64,000 bases of DNA from Marinobacter daepoensis DSM 16072 (GCF_000421165.1 NZ_ATWI01000015.1:55507-119506); one strand, 5' to 3'; numbered from the stretch's first letter, positions 45,999-53,724 are shown. Numbers and translations: made by a program. Notes: generated by a model not told the origin, from the sequence alone.

Positions 45999-46820
45999 TC
46001 ACTTTTTCAAGCCAAAGCAATGTTCGTCCGACGGGAAATCCCCCGCTCTAACCTCTCTCTCAAACTCCGCAAAGACTTCTTTAATCTGGACACTGAGGTC
46101 AACATACTTCTTAGCAAATTTCGGGGTGTAATCTGAGAATAAACCTAGGATATCTTCCGTCACCAGAACCTGCCCGTCACATTCCGGAGAAGCCCCAATG
46201 CCAATGGCAGGAATCGCGATGGTTTCCGTCACACGCCTTGCCGCTTTCTCAAAAACCCCCTCAATCAGAACCGAAAACGCGCCCGCAGCTTCAAAGGCCT
46301 GCGCTTCCTTTACCAGCAGGCCAACAGCGTCATCATCTCGACCCTGAGCTTTGAACCCTCCAAGCGCGTTGGCATGCTGGGGGCGGAGACCTATGTGCGG
46401 CATAACCGGAATTCCCCGGCTGACCAGAAACTCCACCGTTTCAACCAGTTCCAGCCCACCTTCGATCTTCACCGCCTGGGCGCCGGTTTCAGTTAATATG
46501 CGTGCAGCGTTCCGGTACGCCAGTTCTTTACTCTCTTGATAAGACCCAAAGGGCATGTCAATAACAACACAGGCCCGTTCAGCGCCACGCACAACGGCGG
46601 CACCATGAGCAATCATCATATCCAGAGTGACAGGCAAGGTAGAATCAAACCCGTAAGCCACCATTCCTGTTGAGTCGCCCACAATAATGAGGTCTACATA
46701 CGGGTCCATAAAGCTCGCCATTGGCTTGGTATAGGCGGTCAGAGAAACAATGCTGCCTTTTCCTTTCATCTGCCGAATATTTGCCGTGGTAATCTTTCGG
46801 TTTGACGTATGAGTGCTCAT
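45999..46820 (-). CDS. panB: 3-methyl-2-oxobutanoate hydroxymethyltransferase PanB
   Basis: This 273-residue PanB makes ketopantoate from 3-methyl-2-oxobutanoate using 5,10-methylenetetrahydrofolate, the first step of pantothenate synthesis. Family elements include LTAYTKPMASFMD, VGDSTGMVAYGFDST for Mg2+ binding and MPFGSYQESKE, then GLRPQHANALGGFKAQGR and LIEGVFEKAARRVT. The sequence departs from typical PanB at some conserved points (GLRPQ rather than GLTPQ). ATG 46820 follows AAGGAGATGAA. No panC is adjacent. It lies in the cassette-like distal part, so it may be a captured extra copy. Confidence 0.88.
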   Translation of the reverse strand: MSTHTSNRKITTANIRQMKGKGSIVSLTAYTKPMASFMDPYVDLIIVGDSTGMVAYGFDSTLPVTLDMMIAHGAAVVRGAERACVVIDMPFGSYQESKELAYRNAARILTETGAQAVKIEGGLELVETVEFLVSRGIPVMPHIGLRPQHANALGGFKAQGRDDDAVGLLVKEAQAFEAAGAFSVLIEGVFEKAARRVTETIAIPAIGIGASPECDGQVLVTEDILGLFSDYTPKFAKKYVDLSVQIKEVFAEFEREVRAGDFPSDEHCFGLKK

Positions 46821-46898
46821 TTCATCTCCTTGTATGGTGCCCGGGGTCCACACCGTGAACGACGGGCCATCCTGATCAGTGCCTGACACAGACACCCG

Positions 46899-47276
46899 TT
46901 AACCGTCGCAGGCCAGAATGTCCAGCTCGCCGTCCACAAAGCCAATGGCGACCCCCTGCGCGCTTCTCAGCACAGCCGCCCCGGGCTCACTGGTCTGAAG
47001 ATAACGTGAGACCGCAGACCTGATGTTTTCCAGGCACTGCTCCCACGTGTTGCCAGAGTAGGCCAGAGGAATTTCAAGCTGCCTTTGCGCCGGCTCGAAC
47101 ACTTCTTCACAAGCCCAGCCAGGGTCGGCCTCATCAAACTCCGAGGCTCCGATGAGTTCAAGGCCAAAGTGGGAACGGGTTTGGTAGAGGTTAAAGCTGA
47201 AGGCCTTCACGTCCGATGGCACTCCGTTCGCCAGGGACTCATTAATCCACTCAAATAAACTCGATTCGAATTCCAT
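46899..47276 (-). CDS. Hypothetical protein, cassette-like
   Basis: This 125-residue acidic soluble protein begins MEFESSLFEWINESL. It has no recognised domain, TM segment or signal peptide. It lies in the minus-strand series of small genes between PanB and the attC-rich array. A GTTAAC at its stop recalls an attC end, but no R' box is convincing, so its cassette origin is unproven. Confidence 0.6.
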   Translation of the reverse strand: MEFESSLFEWINESLANGVPSDVKAFSFNLYQTRSHFGLELIGASEFDEADPGWACEEVFEPAQRQLEIPLAYSGNTWEQCLENIRSAVSRYLQTSEPGAAVLRSAQGVAIGFVDGELDILACDG

Positions 47277-47322
47277 GTTTCCTCAGCGGCCAACGAAAGC
47301 ATGCAGCCACGAAGATCTGGCC

Positions 47323-47778
47323 TCACTCACTATAAATACGTCCGATTTTTCCATTTAAAAATGGAATCTGAATGGCTTGCTCTTCCGTCCAGGGCGTCAA
47401 ATAACCAATTGATATCGCGTTGGTACCCAGTTCGCTTTCGCCATGAGCATACTGATGACTCTCATGCACTTCTATTTGCTCTGGGGTTAAAAACGACCAT
47501 ACATTCAAGGCCGTAACCTCTATATCTGGCGGTGCGATATGACACACCCGGATAAACTCAACAACTTTGGGCGCCACCTTCCCGCACCAATCGTCGCTGT
47601 GATCCATCAGTTTTGAGAACATCCGCGTTTGCGCCATTGATGGCCCCTCAATGGTGCCATGAACGACAACGTCAAAACTTCCCCCCAACGCTGGAATGAT
47701 TAAAGACGTTTTCCATACCTTGGTCCTGCCTTTTGACTTGAGAATACCAAAAGGACTTAATTCGACAGATCTATACAC
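47323..47778 (-). CDS. Hypothetical protein, cassette-like
   Basis: This 151-residue soluble protein contains beta-rich stretches (GGSFDVVVHGTIEGPS, ISIGYLTPWTEE). I do not recognise the family. It is on the same strand as its neighbours and is separated from the next gene by 122 bases without an ORF or a clear attC. Confidence 0.6.
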   Translation of the reverse strand: MYRSVELSPFGILKSKGRTKVWKTSLIIPALGGSFDVVVHGTIEGPSMAQTRMFSKLMDHSDDWCGKVAPKVVEFIRVCHIAPPDIEVTALNVWSFLTPEQIEVHESHQYAHGESELGTNAISIGYLTPWTEEQAIQIPFLNGKIGRIYSE

Positions 47779-47900
47779 ACCTTAACCCCTGACGAATGAT
47801 GCCGCCCTCTGAATCACTTTGGGAAAGGCAGCTAAAAATAGACACTCCACAAACTCAACACTCTCTGAGCTTCTCTTCTGCGGGTGAATTCCAAAACGCA

Positions 47901-48461
47901 CTACACCAATGGGTTATGCAATGCCCAGTCCTCGTTCGTCATTCGATACACTCGCACAGGTCGGTCATGGAATTTCTGGTGTGTGCAGGCTCCGAACCCA
48001 ATCTTCTCCGTAACCCTAACGGAAGCTGCATGCTCCGGTTCGATGATGACAATAACCGACTCACAGCGTTTTTGGCTGAAAGCGTATCGAAGCACACCTT
48101 TGGCAGCTTCTGTCGCAAACCCCTGATGCCAGAACCTGCGCGCCAGGCGGTAACCTAGATTGATCTCTTCAACTCCACCCACCAACTCCGGCCCTACACC
48201 ACAGAAACCAATAAATTCCCCGGATTCTTTCTCGCAAAATGCCCAGGGCCCGATTCCATGAGAGGCATAGCACCCAAGACACCAATCGATGAACTTTCGG
48301 GTGGCGTCTTCATCGCAAACCCCGCGGACAGAAAAACGCATGACTTCTGGGTCGCTGAGCATTGCGGTGAGCACCGGTACGTCCTGATGGGATAACGTTC
48401 TTGCAACCAACCTCTCTGTTTCAAACAATTGCACCGATTTCTCCTTGTGCATCTTCACCAT
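47901..48461 (-). CDS. GNAT family N-acetyltransferase (RimJ/RimL-like)
   Basis: This 186-residue acetyltransferase has the N-terminal ETERLVARTL element, FIGFCGVG, the acetyl-CoA loop RRFWHQGFATEAAKGVLRYAF and the C-terminal SVRVTEKIGFG. This subclass often acetylates N-terminal amines or small molecules; the acceptor is unknown. GNAT genes are common integron cassettes, and two more lie in this window (52265 and 63048), but this copy has no recognisable attC. Confidence 0.85.
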   Translation of the reverse strand: MVKMHKEKSVQLFETERLVARTLSHQDVPVLTAMLSDPEVMRFSVRGVCDEDATRKFIDWCLGCYASHGIGPWAFCEKESGEFIGFCGVGPELVGGVEEINLGYRLARRFWHQGFATEAAKGVLRYAFSQKRCESVIVIIEPEHAASVRVTEKIGFGACTHQKFHDRPVRVYRMTNEDWALHNPLV

Positions 48462-48591
48462 GAATCGACACTAATTCCACTTCAAGAGAAAACGCGCCTG
48501 ATTCGAGCAAGCTATTCATTGCAGATACACCTGCCCCGACATTCCTTCAATAATAGAAAACGATATCGAAGCCGCCATTAGTCAAGATTCC
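48462..48591. other. Gap without gene or clear attC
   Basis: 130 bases between the GNAT start and the stop of the chimeric gene. I see no R'/R'' boxes and no ORF. Confidence 0.4.
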
Positions 48592-48987
48592 TTAGCACCT
48601 GAAGAAAAAATTCACAAACCCCAGGGCGAACCCGCCAACCCACACGAGTATCATCCCCAAAAAGCCCATGATGATAAGGATAGAGCGAGGGAACCAACGT
48701 ATGCCCCGAGAACGTCGGATGAGGTAAGTAAAAAGCTGTCCGCCAGCGAAGACGCCTGCTGAGACAACAAGCCAACCTATCGCATCGACAAGCGGATCTT
48801 TCTGACCGAACCCAGGCGGGCACTGACTCGTCGCGTACGCAGATGAGGAACCCATCAGCAGCGCGGCAATGACCCCGCGATCCTTCACCAGATCAGTCAC
48901 TGAGAGCTGGCCCGCTGCTTCATAAACCTTCGAGTTCATCCATTGATTGTATGTGGCGAGCCATTCAAAGTGATATTTCAGGCTCAT
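48592..48987 (-). CDS. Chimeric ORF: DinB-type N-terminus fused to a small membrane protein
   Basis: This is a 131-residue ORF. Residues 1-38 (MSLKYHFEWLATYNQWMN... to VKDRG) match the start of DinB-family proteins, which normally run to about 160 residues with three metal-binding His. After DRG the sequence becomes a signal-like segment (VIAALLMGSSSAYA) and a protein with two further TM helices. No DinB metal site remains. The simplest reading is a deletion joining two cassettes in frame. It begins 17 bases from the attC at 49005, as cassette genes usually do. Whether it is expressed as one protein is unknown. Confidence 0.7.
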   Translation of the reverse strand: MSLKYHFEWLATYNQWMNSKVYEAAGQLSVTDLVKDRGVIAALLMGSSSAYATSQCPPGFGQKDPLVDAIGWLVVSAGVFAGGQLFTYLIRRSRGIRWFPRSILIIMGFLGMILVWVGGFALGFVNFFFRC

Positions 48988-49004
48988 TGGAGTGCCATCG
49001 CCTG

Positions 49005-49109
49005 TCTAACGCCGGTGGTCATAGGCGGCAACGAAACGCAGCGTCGTTGGTGGAAGTCCAGCAGGACGGAGCGCAGCCCAGTACCGGTCAGTGTCACCCA
49101 CTGGTTAAC
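49005..49109 (-). other. attC site 1
   Basis: On the plus strand the site reads TCTAACGCC ... TGGTTAACC, that is, R' and R'' boxes in the reverse orientation, and has imperfect internal dyad symmetry. It ends the cassette carrying the gene at 49105. Confidence 0.75.
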
Positions 49110-49503
49110 CATTGCTCGCTGCCCGAAGCCATAAATACAGGAAATGCACCGATGCCATAACCGGAGCGGAAAATATCGCCCATATGGCAACGCCGCCAAA
49201 ACCAATCATCAAGGCACCAATCGCGGATGCTATCCATCCTGACACCAAAAATACCCACAGTTTTCTTTTCGAAATCATCAACTTGCCTGAATCCAAGGCG
49301 ACAAAAAGAGCGCCAGCACCAAGAAGGCCTGGGCCACCAAGAATTGTGGCTATGGGAGCCGCCAGTGAACCCGGCGCACCGCTCTCTACGAAAATCATAA
49401 TCATGACCGGAAATGCCACCAGACTCAGCAACCATATATAGGCGACGGGAGCAAAGCAGACAAATACTTCAATTGTTAGTAATACCCTAGATACTGCTTT
49501 CAT
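49105..49503 (-). CDS. Small multi-pass membrane protein (cassette)
   Basis: This 132-residue protein has four hydrophobic segments (residues about 5-30, 40-58, 75-95 and 105-125) with glycine-rich turns. The family is not recognised. ATG 49503 (MKAVSRVLL) is chosen because the open frame upstream to 49590 translates attC sequence. The stop TTA lies within the R'' box of attC 1. Confidence 0.68.
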   Translation of the reverse strand: MKAVSRVLLTIEVFVCFAPVAYIWLLSLVAFPVMIMIFVESGAPGSLAAPIATILGGPGLLGAGALFVALDSGKLMISKRKLWVFLVSGWIASAIGALMIGFGGVAIWAIFSAPVMASVHFLYLWLRAASNG

Positions 49504-49513
49504 ATTGGTAGTG

Positions 49514-49567
49514 GTTAACGACGAGCGAAGCGGAGATTTTGGCATCCGGTGCACGGCATGATTATGT
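49514..49567 (-). other. attC site 2 (ends a gene-less cassette)
   Basis: GGTTAACGACGAGCG ... GCATGATTATGT. The R' box is good and R'' is degenerate. Sequence between it and attC 3 has no minus-strand ORF of useful size. Confidence 0.55.
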
Positions 49568-49765
49568 ACGGGTACGGAACGCTGCGCCATGCCACCTTCG
49601 ACATTTGGAGCAGTGGCAATTGAAGACCGGGCCTAAACTCCCCTCAACTTCGTAGCTTACAGCTTCACTTGATCAGAACGCAGAATCATTCACGGTCAAT
49701 TTCCAGGTTGAAATTGACTTGACTTGCAACATTATTCCAACCTTCTGAGGCCATACTTCTCCCAC
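49568..49765. other. Apparently empty cassette
   Basis: About 200 bases between two attC-like sites. I see no ORF with plausible start and length on either strand; it may be a decayed cassette or hold a small RNA or promoter. Confidence 0.4.
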
Positions 49766-49821
49766 TTCACGCTTTTGTTTAGCGGCGTGTGTATGCGCCG
49801 GCTACTTTGGCTTTTTATTAG
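49766..49821 (-). other. attC site 3 (degenerate)
   Basis: TTCACGCTTTTGTTTAGCGGCG ... TTTTTATTAG. The CGCTTTTGTTTAGCGG block is shared with attC sites at 52746 and 61918, which supports its identity in spite of altered R boxes. Confidence 0.55.
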
Positions 49822-50279
49822 TTCTCGACAAAGTGTTTCTCCGCCAATAGGAGAATAACCTTCAAGCCGTAAGTCAAACGCCGGCTATATTTTTCATATT
49901 CTTCTTTTGGCAAGGGCCCCAAATTCTTGAAGCCCAGGATAAGATTTCCGGCTTCGAATTGTGGCAATGGTTTTAAACCGTCATCCCCTAATGGTTTAAA
50001 GCCAATAACCTCACCACCAACATGACCAATTGAATTTATATGCATAACGCCTTGTTCAATAATCGGGCAATTATGGATATCTTCAGCCGTGGGTTTCGCT
50101 CTCCCTGTCCAATCATGTAATCCGACAAGAATACTTTTAGTTTTCCTACCACTCTTCTTCTCGATTTCAAGAAGACGCCCACAGGCAAACCAGCCATTAC
50201 TTAGTGGAATGTAGTAGAAGTCCCCTTCTCTAATTTCTGACGGTTTCTTTGGCGTAATTGGATACATGCAATGACTCAT
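49818..50279 (-). CDS. Imm26-like immunity family protein (cassette)
   Basis: This 153-residue protein begins MSHCMYPITPKKPSEIREGDFYYIPLSNGWFACGRLLEI; the GDxxxIPLxNG(W/Y)xxGRVL pattern is typical of Imm26-type immunity proteins of polymorphic toxin systems. The rest holds a small beta-rich domain and a helical C-terminus. No toxin is encoded next to it. A start at ATG 50267 (MYPITPKK) is also possible. The stop falls in attC 3. Confidence 0.7.
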   Translation of the reverse strand: MSHCMYPITPKKPSEIREGDFYYIPLSNGWFACGRLLEIEKKSGRKTKSILVGLHDWTGRAKPTAEDIHNCPIIEQGVMHINSIGHVGGEVIGFKPLGDDGLKPLPQFEAGNLILGFKNLGPLPKEEYEKYSRRLTYGLKVILLLAEKHFVEN

Positions 50280-50284
50280 AAATA

Positions 50285-50324
50285 TCCGGATTTTCGGCGC
50301 GCCTCTTCGAGGCACCATTGTTAG
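50285..50324 (-). other. attC-like remnant 4 (R'' side)
   Basis: CGGCGCGCCTCTTCGAGGCACCATTGTTAGC. TTGTTAGC is a good R'' box and the interior is GC-rich, but no TAACGC R' box is found on the other side. Confidence 0.45.
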
Positions 50325-50510
50325 CAGGTGCGGTCAAAAAAATATAAAGCTATATATTAAGCGGCGCCCATCGCGCTAATAGATGCGTAGAGTTGACGAG
50401 AGGCATTCTCAAAATCGAACTACACGCAGAAGTGAGCAATCCCAAGGATAATAGCTGCAACGAGGACAAGAAAAACTACCCGCTTTCGCCATCTAGAGAT
50501 ATCTTCATTC
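50325..50510. other. Apparently gene-less cassette or remnant
   Basis: About 185 bases between attC-like sites 4 and 5, moderately AT-rich, with no convincing minus-strand ORF. A plus-strand ORF across 50393-50734 runs through attC 5 and is rejected. Confidence 0.4.
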
Positions 50511-50654
50511 AACAACGCTTGCCGGATGTGGTGGAATCGAATGGCTACTCCCTCCGTGGGTCACTCGGATTTCTAATGCCCGCAAGCACAGGCGAGCGAA
50601 AAATGAGCGAGTCCAGCACAGCTTGCTGTGTGGTTGTGCCTTGCTTTGTTATAC
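50511..50654 (-). other. attC site 5 (long)
   Basis: AACAACGCTTGCCGG ... TGCCTTGCTTTGTTATACG. This is an unusually long site (about 144 bases) ending in a perfect TTTGTTAT box. It follows the gene at 50668. Confidence 0.55.
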
Positions 50655-50667
50655 GAGAGGGCAACGA

Positions 50668-51018
50668 TCACTTTACCGGTTTAGTTCCAATTGTTGGAGA
50701 GTACATATCTTTTGGGTATTTTATATGGCCATAAACTAGAAATGGAACTACCCCTCCTAAAGCAACACCGTAGTGCACCCAAGTATTCGGTTCAGAAAAC
50801 TCTAAAAATACCCACACTAGAAAAAAGTAACCCATAAAGATAGCGAAGAATAACTTGGATGAATTACTAGAAAAAATCCATTCTTCATTCATTAGAGTGT
50901 CTTGAATATTTTTTCCACACTTAGGGCAGAGAAATCCAATTTTGTAGCCTTCCTTGTACCCATCAATAGCCTCGGTTACAGGAAATTCTTCTTTACAGTA
51001 GCAGCATTGATAATTCAT
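50668..51018 (-). CDS. Zinc-ribbon small membrane protein (cassette)
   Basis: This 116-residue protein has four Cys in two pairs at the N-terminus (CCYC and CPKC), which suggest a zinc ribbon. Two TM helices follow at about 55-74 and 81-99. The coding DNA is clearly more AT-rich than the metabolic half, as is common for captured cassettes. The family is not recognised. Sites 5 and 6 flank it. Confidence 0.68.
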   Translation of the reverse strand: MNYQCCYCKEEFPVTEAIDGYKEGYKIGFLCPKCGKNIQDTLMNEEWIFSSNSSKLFFAIFMGYFFLVWVFLEFSEPNTWVHYGVALGGVVPFLVYGHIKYPKDMYSPTIGTKPVK

Positions 51019-51025
51019 AAGACCG

Positions 51026-51085
51026 TATAACGCCCGAATAAAGCGCGTGAGGTACTAGCGTCGCATTTGACGCGTTTGCTATACC
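51026..51085 (-). other. attC site 6
   Basis: TATAACGCCCGAATAAAGCGCG ... GCGTTTGCTATACC. R' is intact; R'' is TTGCTATA instead of TTGTTATA. It ends the cassette of the gene at 51079. Confidence 0.7.
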
Positions 51086-51729
51086 TTGACACGCAGAGCC
51101 TCTCTAAACCTAATTGAATTTTCACTGTCAGGATTAATAAATGGTACACCCTCAGCTAAAAATGGAAGCCATTGCCAATCCTCTGCACCGACACAACCCA
51201 AGCGACTAGACAAGAATACAAATTCTTTAAAGTTCTTGGCCATTTCAACCCCGTGACCATCACCGAAATCATGACTAAGGTACACGACCGGCTCCTGGCC
51301 GGCTCGCGATAGATCGATTGCTAAATAATCACCATTACCGACTTCATGAAACGCAAGTTTGTCGTGCCAAACAAGATCATATGGATCATTCTTGTTCGGA
51401 AAGATTTCGTCCCGCAATTCATTCTTGTTTTCATTAAATTTAACTAGCCATTCTAAAGACCAATGCCGATCACCTGAAAATATCTGAGACAGCTCTCCTT
51501 CCATTTTGTAGTTATCTGGCAAAAACCACCGAAACTCTACTTTTTTAGAAAAAACAAGCAATACCTCCTTCAAGGAGCGGGGTATTTCAAAGCCAAGTTT
51601 GCTTTCGACCGTCGCGACTTCATCTTCTGTGGCAGGTTCCTCAATGGATAGTGTATGTACTTCACCACCTATTTCTTTTACTCCAACAGAAAATAGCTTC
51701 CAATTTTCTATGACTTCACTATATTCCAT
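51079..51729 (-). CDS. SMI1/KNR4 (SUKH) family protein (cassette)
   Basis: This 216-residue protein has the SUKH start (PATEDEVATVESKLGFEIPRSLKEVLLVF) and the later GDGDY-like VGNGDYLAIDLSRAG and PVVYLSHDFGDG turns. SUKH proteins often serve as immunity proteins against polymorphic toxins, but some have other roles. ATG 51729 (MEYSEVIENW) is chosen because upstream codons overlap attC 7. It lies next to another SUKH gene (51819) and an Imm26-like gene. Confidence 0.82.
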   Translation of the reverse strand: MEYSEVIENWKLFSVGVKEIGGEVHTLSIEEPATEDEVATVESKLGFEIPRSLKEVLLVFSKKVEFRWFLPDNYKMEGELSQIFSGDRHWSLEWLVKFNENKNELRDEIFPNKNDPYDLVWHDKLAFHEVGNGDYLAIDLSRAGQEPVVYLSHDFGDGHGVEMAKNFKEFVFLSSRLGCVGAEDWQWLPFLAEGVPFINPDSENSIRFREALRVKV

Positions 51730-51744
51730 GGTTCTCTCTTGAGG

Positions 51745-51815
51745 CATAACGCCTGCATTTTCGGCTGGTTTGGAGCGCAGCGGAAAACCAGTGTCCGGTT
51801 CACCGTATGGTTATG
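51745..51815 (-). other. attC site 7
   Basis: ATAACGCCTGCATTTTCGGC ... GTATGGTTATGTGG. About 45 bases from the R' side are identical to attC site 12 (55998). Confidence 0.85.
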
Positions 51816-51818
51816 TGG

Positions 51819-52160
51819 TTACCCGTCTTCATACTGAAAGCCTGTAGCCACCCAACCGCTGAAGCTTGAGCAAACCAGCTCTTTGAATTTAGGGTCCATG
51901 CTCCCATGCCCCACAGCGACGACCGCCGGATCATCTTCGTCAAATCTGATTAGGAAGGCCTGCCCTCCACCATCATCTCCGATATTTAGGTAGCCGGGCG
52001 CATACTTTCTCGTTTCGTAGCACTCATTCCGCTCTACTAATAGCGCAAGGGGGTACAGATGAATGTCCCCAGTTATCCCTGTTGGTTGTCCTAGAACAAA
52101 GTCTCTGTAGGCTCTCGGAAGCTCTTTCCCGAAATATGCTTCTATTTCAGCGATAGCCAT
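51819..52160 (-). CDS. SMI1/KNR4 (SUKH) family protein (cassette)
   Basis: This 113-residue short SUKH-type protein has IEAYFGKELPRAYRDFVLGQPTG at the N-terminus and GDDGGGQAFLIRFDEDDPAVVAVGHG in the second half, the classic small SUKH pattern. ATG 52160 (MAIAEI) has a GGGAAGC ribosome site. It is the second SUKH cassette in a row. An immunity role is inferred from family and context; no cognate toxin is seen. Confidence 0.82.
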   Translation of the reverse strand: MAIAEIEAYFGKELPRAYRDFVLGQPTGITGDIHLYPLALLVERNECYETRKYAPGYLNIGDDGGGQAFLIRFDEDDPAVVAVGHGSMDPKFKELVCSSFSGWVATGFQYEDG

Positions 52161-52192
52161 GGTGCTTCCCTCGCACATAAATATAAAGCTAA

Positions 52193-52270
52193 TGGTAACC
52201 GGCGCCGGAACGCAGCGGAGGGAACCAAAAGCGGCACGCTTTTGGCGTCCGGTTGACCGCTTGGTTACAT
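52193..52270 (-). other. attC site 8
   Basis: TGGTAACCGGCGCCGGAACG ... ACCGCTTGGTTACATGG, with an internal CCAAAAGCGGCACGCTTTTGG stem. It ends the GNAT cassette at 52265. Confidence 0.75.
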
Positions 52271-52729
52271 GGTGATTCGGTAGTATCGGCCATACTCTCC
52301 ATCCTTAGAACCATTGTGCGTGGCCTGCCAACCCAATTTTTGAGCTACTCTCTGGCTAGCCAAGTTGTCATCCGCTATGAAAACCTGAACAGTCTCTAAA
52401 TCGATCTCAGAGGATAGCCTTTCGACTGCCAGCTCGCATGCCTCGGCAGCTATGCCGTTGCCCCAAAACTCCGATCTGATGAAATAGCCGAAATCTGGAA
52501 CACCATCTATCTGTTTAATGCCACAGAATCCGATGAACTCATCAGTATCTGCGTTAGCAACAGCGAAGCGGGCCGGATTAGTGAGCGAATTCTCGAACCA
52601 CGCATCAGCCTCATCTTCAGCCAGAGCACGACGAGGCCCAAGAAACCTCATTACCTGTGGGTCCCCAAGCATGGCTATGACAGCCTCTTTATCCTGGAGA
52701 CGAAGATTCCTCAGTTTCACCGTAATCAT
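52265..52729 (-). CDS. GNAT family N-acetyltransferase (cassette)
   Basis: This 154-residue acetyltransferase shows LRNLRLQDKEAVIAMLGDPQVMRFLGP, EFIGFCGIK, the acetyl-CoA loop SEFWGNGIAAEACELAVERL and SQRVAQKLGW. This RimJ-like type acetylates an unknown amine. ATG 52729 (MITVKLRNLR) is chosen because the longer frame to 52843 translates attC 9. It resembles the GNAT at 47901 in layout but is not a duplicate. Confidence 0.88.
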   Translation of the reverse strand: MITVKLRNLRLQDKEAVIAMLGDPQVMRFLGPRRALAEDEADAWFENSLTNPARFAVANADTDEFIGFCGIKQIDGVPDFGYFIRSEFWGNGIAAEACELAVERLSSEIDLETVQVFIADDNLASQRVAQKLGWQATHNGSKDGEYGRYYRITM

Positions 52730-52745
52730 AAGACTGGCTTCACCA

Positions 52746-52830
52746 TGTAGCTTTTGTTTAGCGGCACCCCGACAGGGGCGTCCGGTGGACGGCCGCCAGG
52801 CCGGGAACGAACTTGATTGATTTGTTAAAT
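52746..52830 (-). other. attC site 9
   Basis: TGTAGCTTTTGTTTAGCGGCACCCCGACAGGGG ... GATTTGTTAAATG. It is nearly the same as attC 18 (61918) apart from an altered R' box (TAGC for AACGC). Confidence 0.8.
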
Positions 52831-53108
52831 GTCGTCGCGCCATTCGCTATGCTGACACACCCGATCGTACTCAAGCCATGGCACGTCGTGCGACACCCAA
52901 ATATGGGCCTCGGGCTTCAAACCGGGGTCATCGTCCAGAGTGGCTACCCGAACAATTACGTGTGGCTGTGCAGGCCTCTCGGCGACCAAATGAGAACCAC
53001 AGCGTTTGCAGAAATGGCGCAATTTGCCAGGAGATGATTCTCGACGGCCTGAAAAGGCTGTTCCGTTGAAGGTCCAGCCCCAAAGGGTGGACTTTCCCCA
53101 CTCTGGTG
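52825..53108 (-). pseudogene. GFA/CENP-V family protein, 5'-truncated
   Basis: The minus-strand frame from 53108 down reads ...WTFNGTAFSGRRESSPGKLRHFCKRCGSHLV..., then VIVRVATLDDDPGLKPEAHIWVSHDVPWLEYD, a clear C-terminal part of glutathione-dependent formaldehyde-activating-like proteins with the CxxC zinc motif. An in-frame TGA at 53109-53111 precedes it and the usual N-terminal CxC and CHCxxC zinc sites are missing. A TTG at 53014 could start a 65-residue piece. The gene is probably dead. Confidence 0.75.
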
Positions 53109-53113
53109 GAGCT

Positions 53114-53153
53114 CAGTAACCAAGGCCACTGTACAGCTGTTGAGCGTTATGTT
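53114..53153 (+). other. Possible attC in opposite orientation (weak)
   Basis: CAGTAACCAAGG ... GAGCGTTATGTTTGG. The plus strand carries TAAC ... GCGTTAT, the reverse of all other sites here. It is short (40 bases), lies at the break of the truncated GFA gene and may mark an inversion. Confidence 0.3.
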
Positions 53154-53166
53154 TGGAATGCCACTC

Positions 53167-53724
53167 TCAATACTCTCTGGCACTGATGTGAAAACTGTAA
53201 TCCACATTCGCCCCATAAACCGGTTTCGTTTCTCGCGGCTCAAAAAGGAATTCGATGGTGGGTTCCCAGCCACTCTCCTGCGGGGTTTCTCCACAAAGGA
53301 TCTCTACGGCATACCACCCATTCTCCAAATCGAAAAAGGGCTTTCCAGGCGTTCCCGATTCAATAAACCCAACACTCTTTGACCATGCTCGCAAAAGCGG
53401 CATAGTTAACAGGTGCAACCGGGAACTCTTCACTTCTATAAGATAACCAGCTTTTCGGTGTTGGAGATCGCTGTTTTGCGCCGAAAACACTGAATCGGAC
53501 GATTCATTGAAGTACACCGTGTAAGGATAGTTCTCAATACCCCTCATCGGGATAATTACACCAGACTCTACCGCTTTCTCACCACTGTCGTTGGTTGTGA
53601 ATTCAGTCATCAAGTCATCCGACAAAGCATTTTCAGAGCTGAACTGGGACAACCTTTGGACGTCGGCGAGAATAAAATAGTCCATTAGATCATTCAGGCA
53701 CTCAGTGTATTTATTGATATTCAT
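53167..53724 (-). CDS. Hypothetical protein (cassette-like)
   Basis: This 185-residue soluble protein begins MNINKYTECLNDLMDYFIL and ends with aromatic residues (YSFHISAREY). No domain is recognised, though the ILCGETPQESGWEPTIEFLF end looks beta-rich. It sits between the truncated GFA and the toxin-antitoxin cassette. A possible decayed attC lies at its 5' side. Confidence 0.62.
   Translation of the reverse strand: MNINKYTECLNDLMDYFILADVQRLSQFSSENALSDDLMTEFTTNDSGEKAVESGVIIPMRGIENYPYTVYFNESSDSVFSAQNSDLQHRKAGYLIEVKSSRLHLLTMPLLRAWSKSVGFIESGTPGKPFFDLENGWYAVEILCGETPQESGWEPTIEFLFEPRETKPVYGANVDYSFHISAREY

Noticed and set aside
50393..50734. Plus-strand ORF of 113 codons in the array
   Set aside because: It runs straight through the long attC 5 and into the 3' end of the minus-strand gene at 50668; it has no family resemblance.
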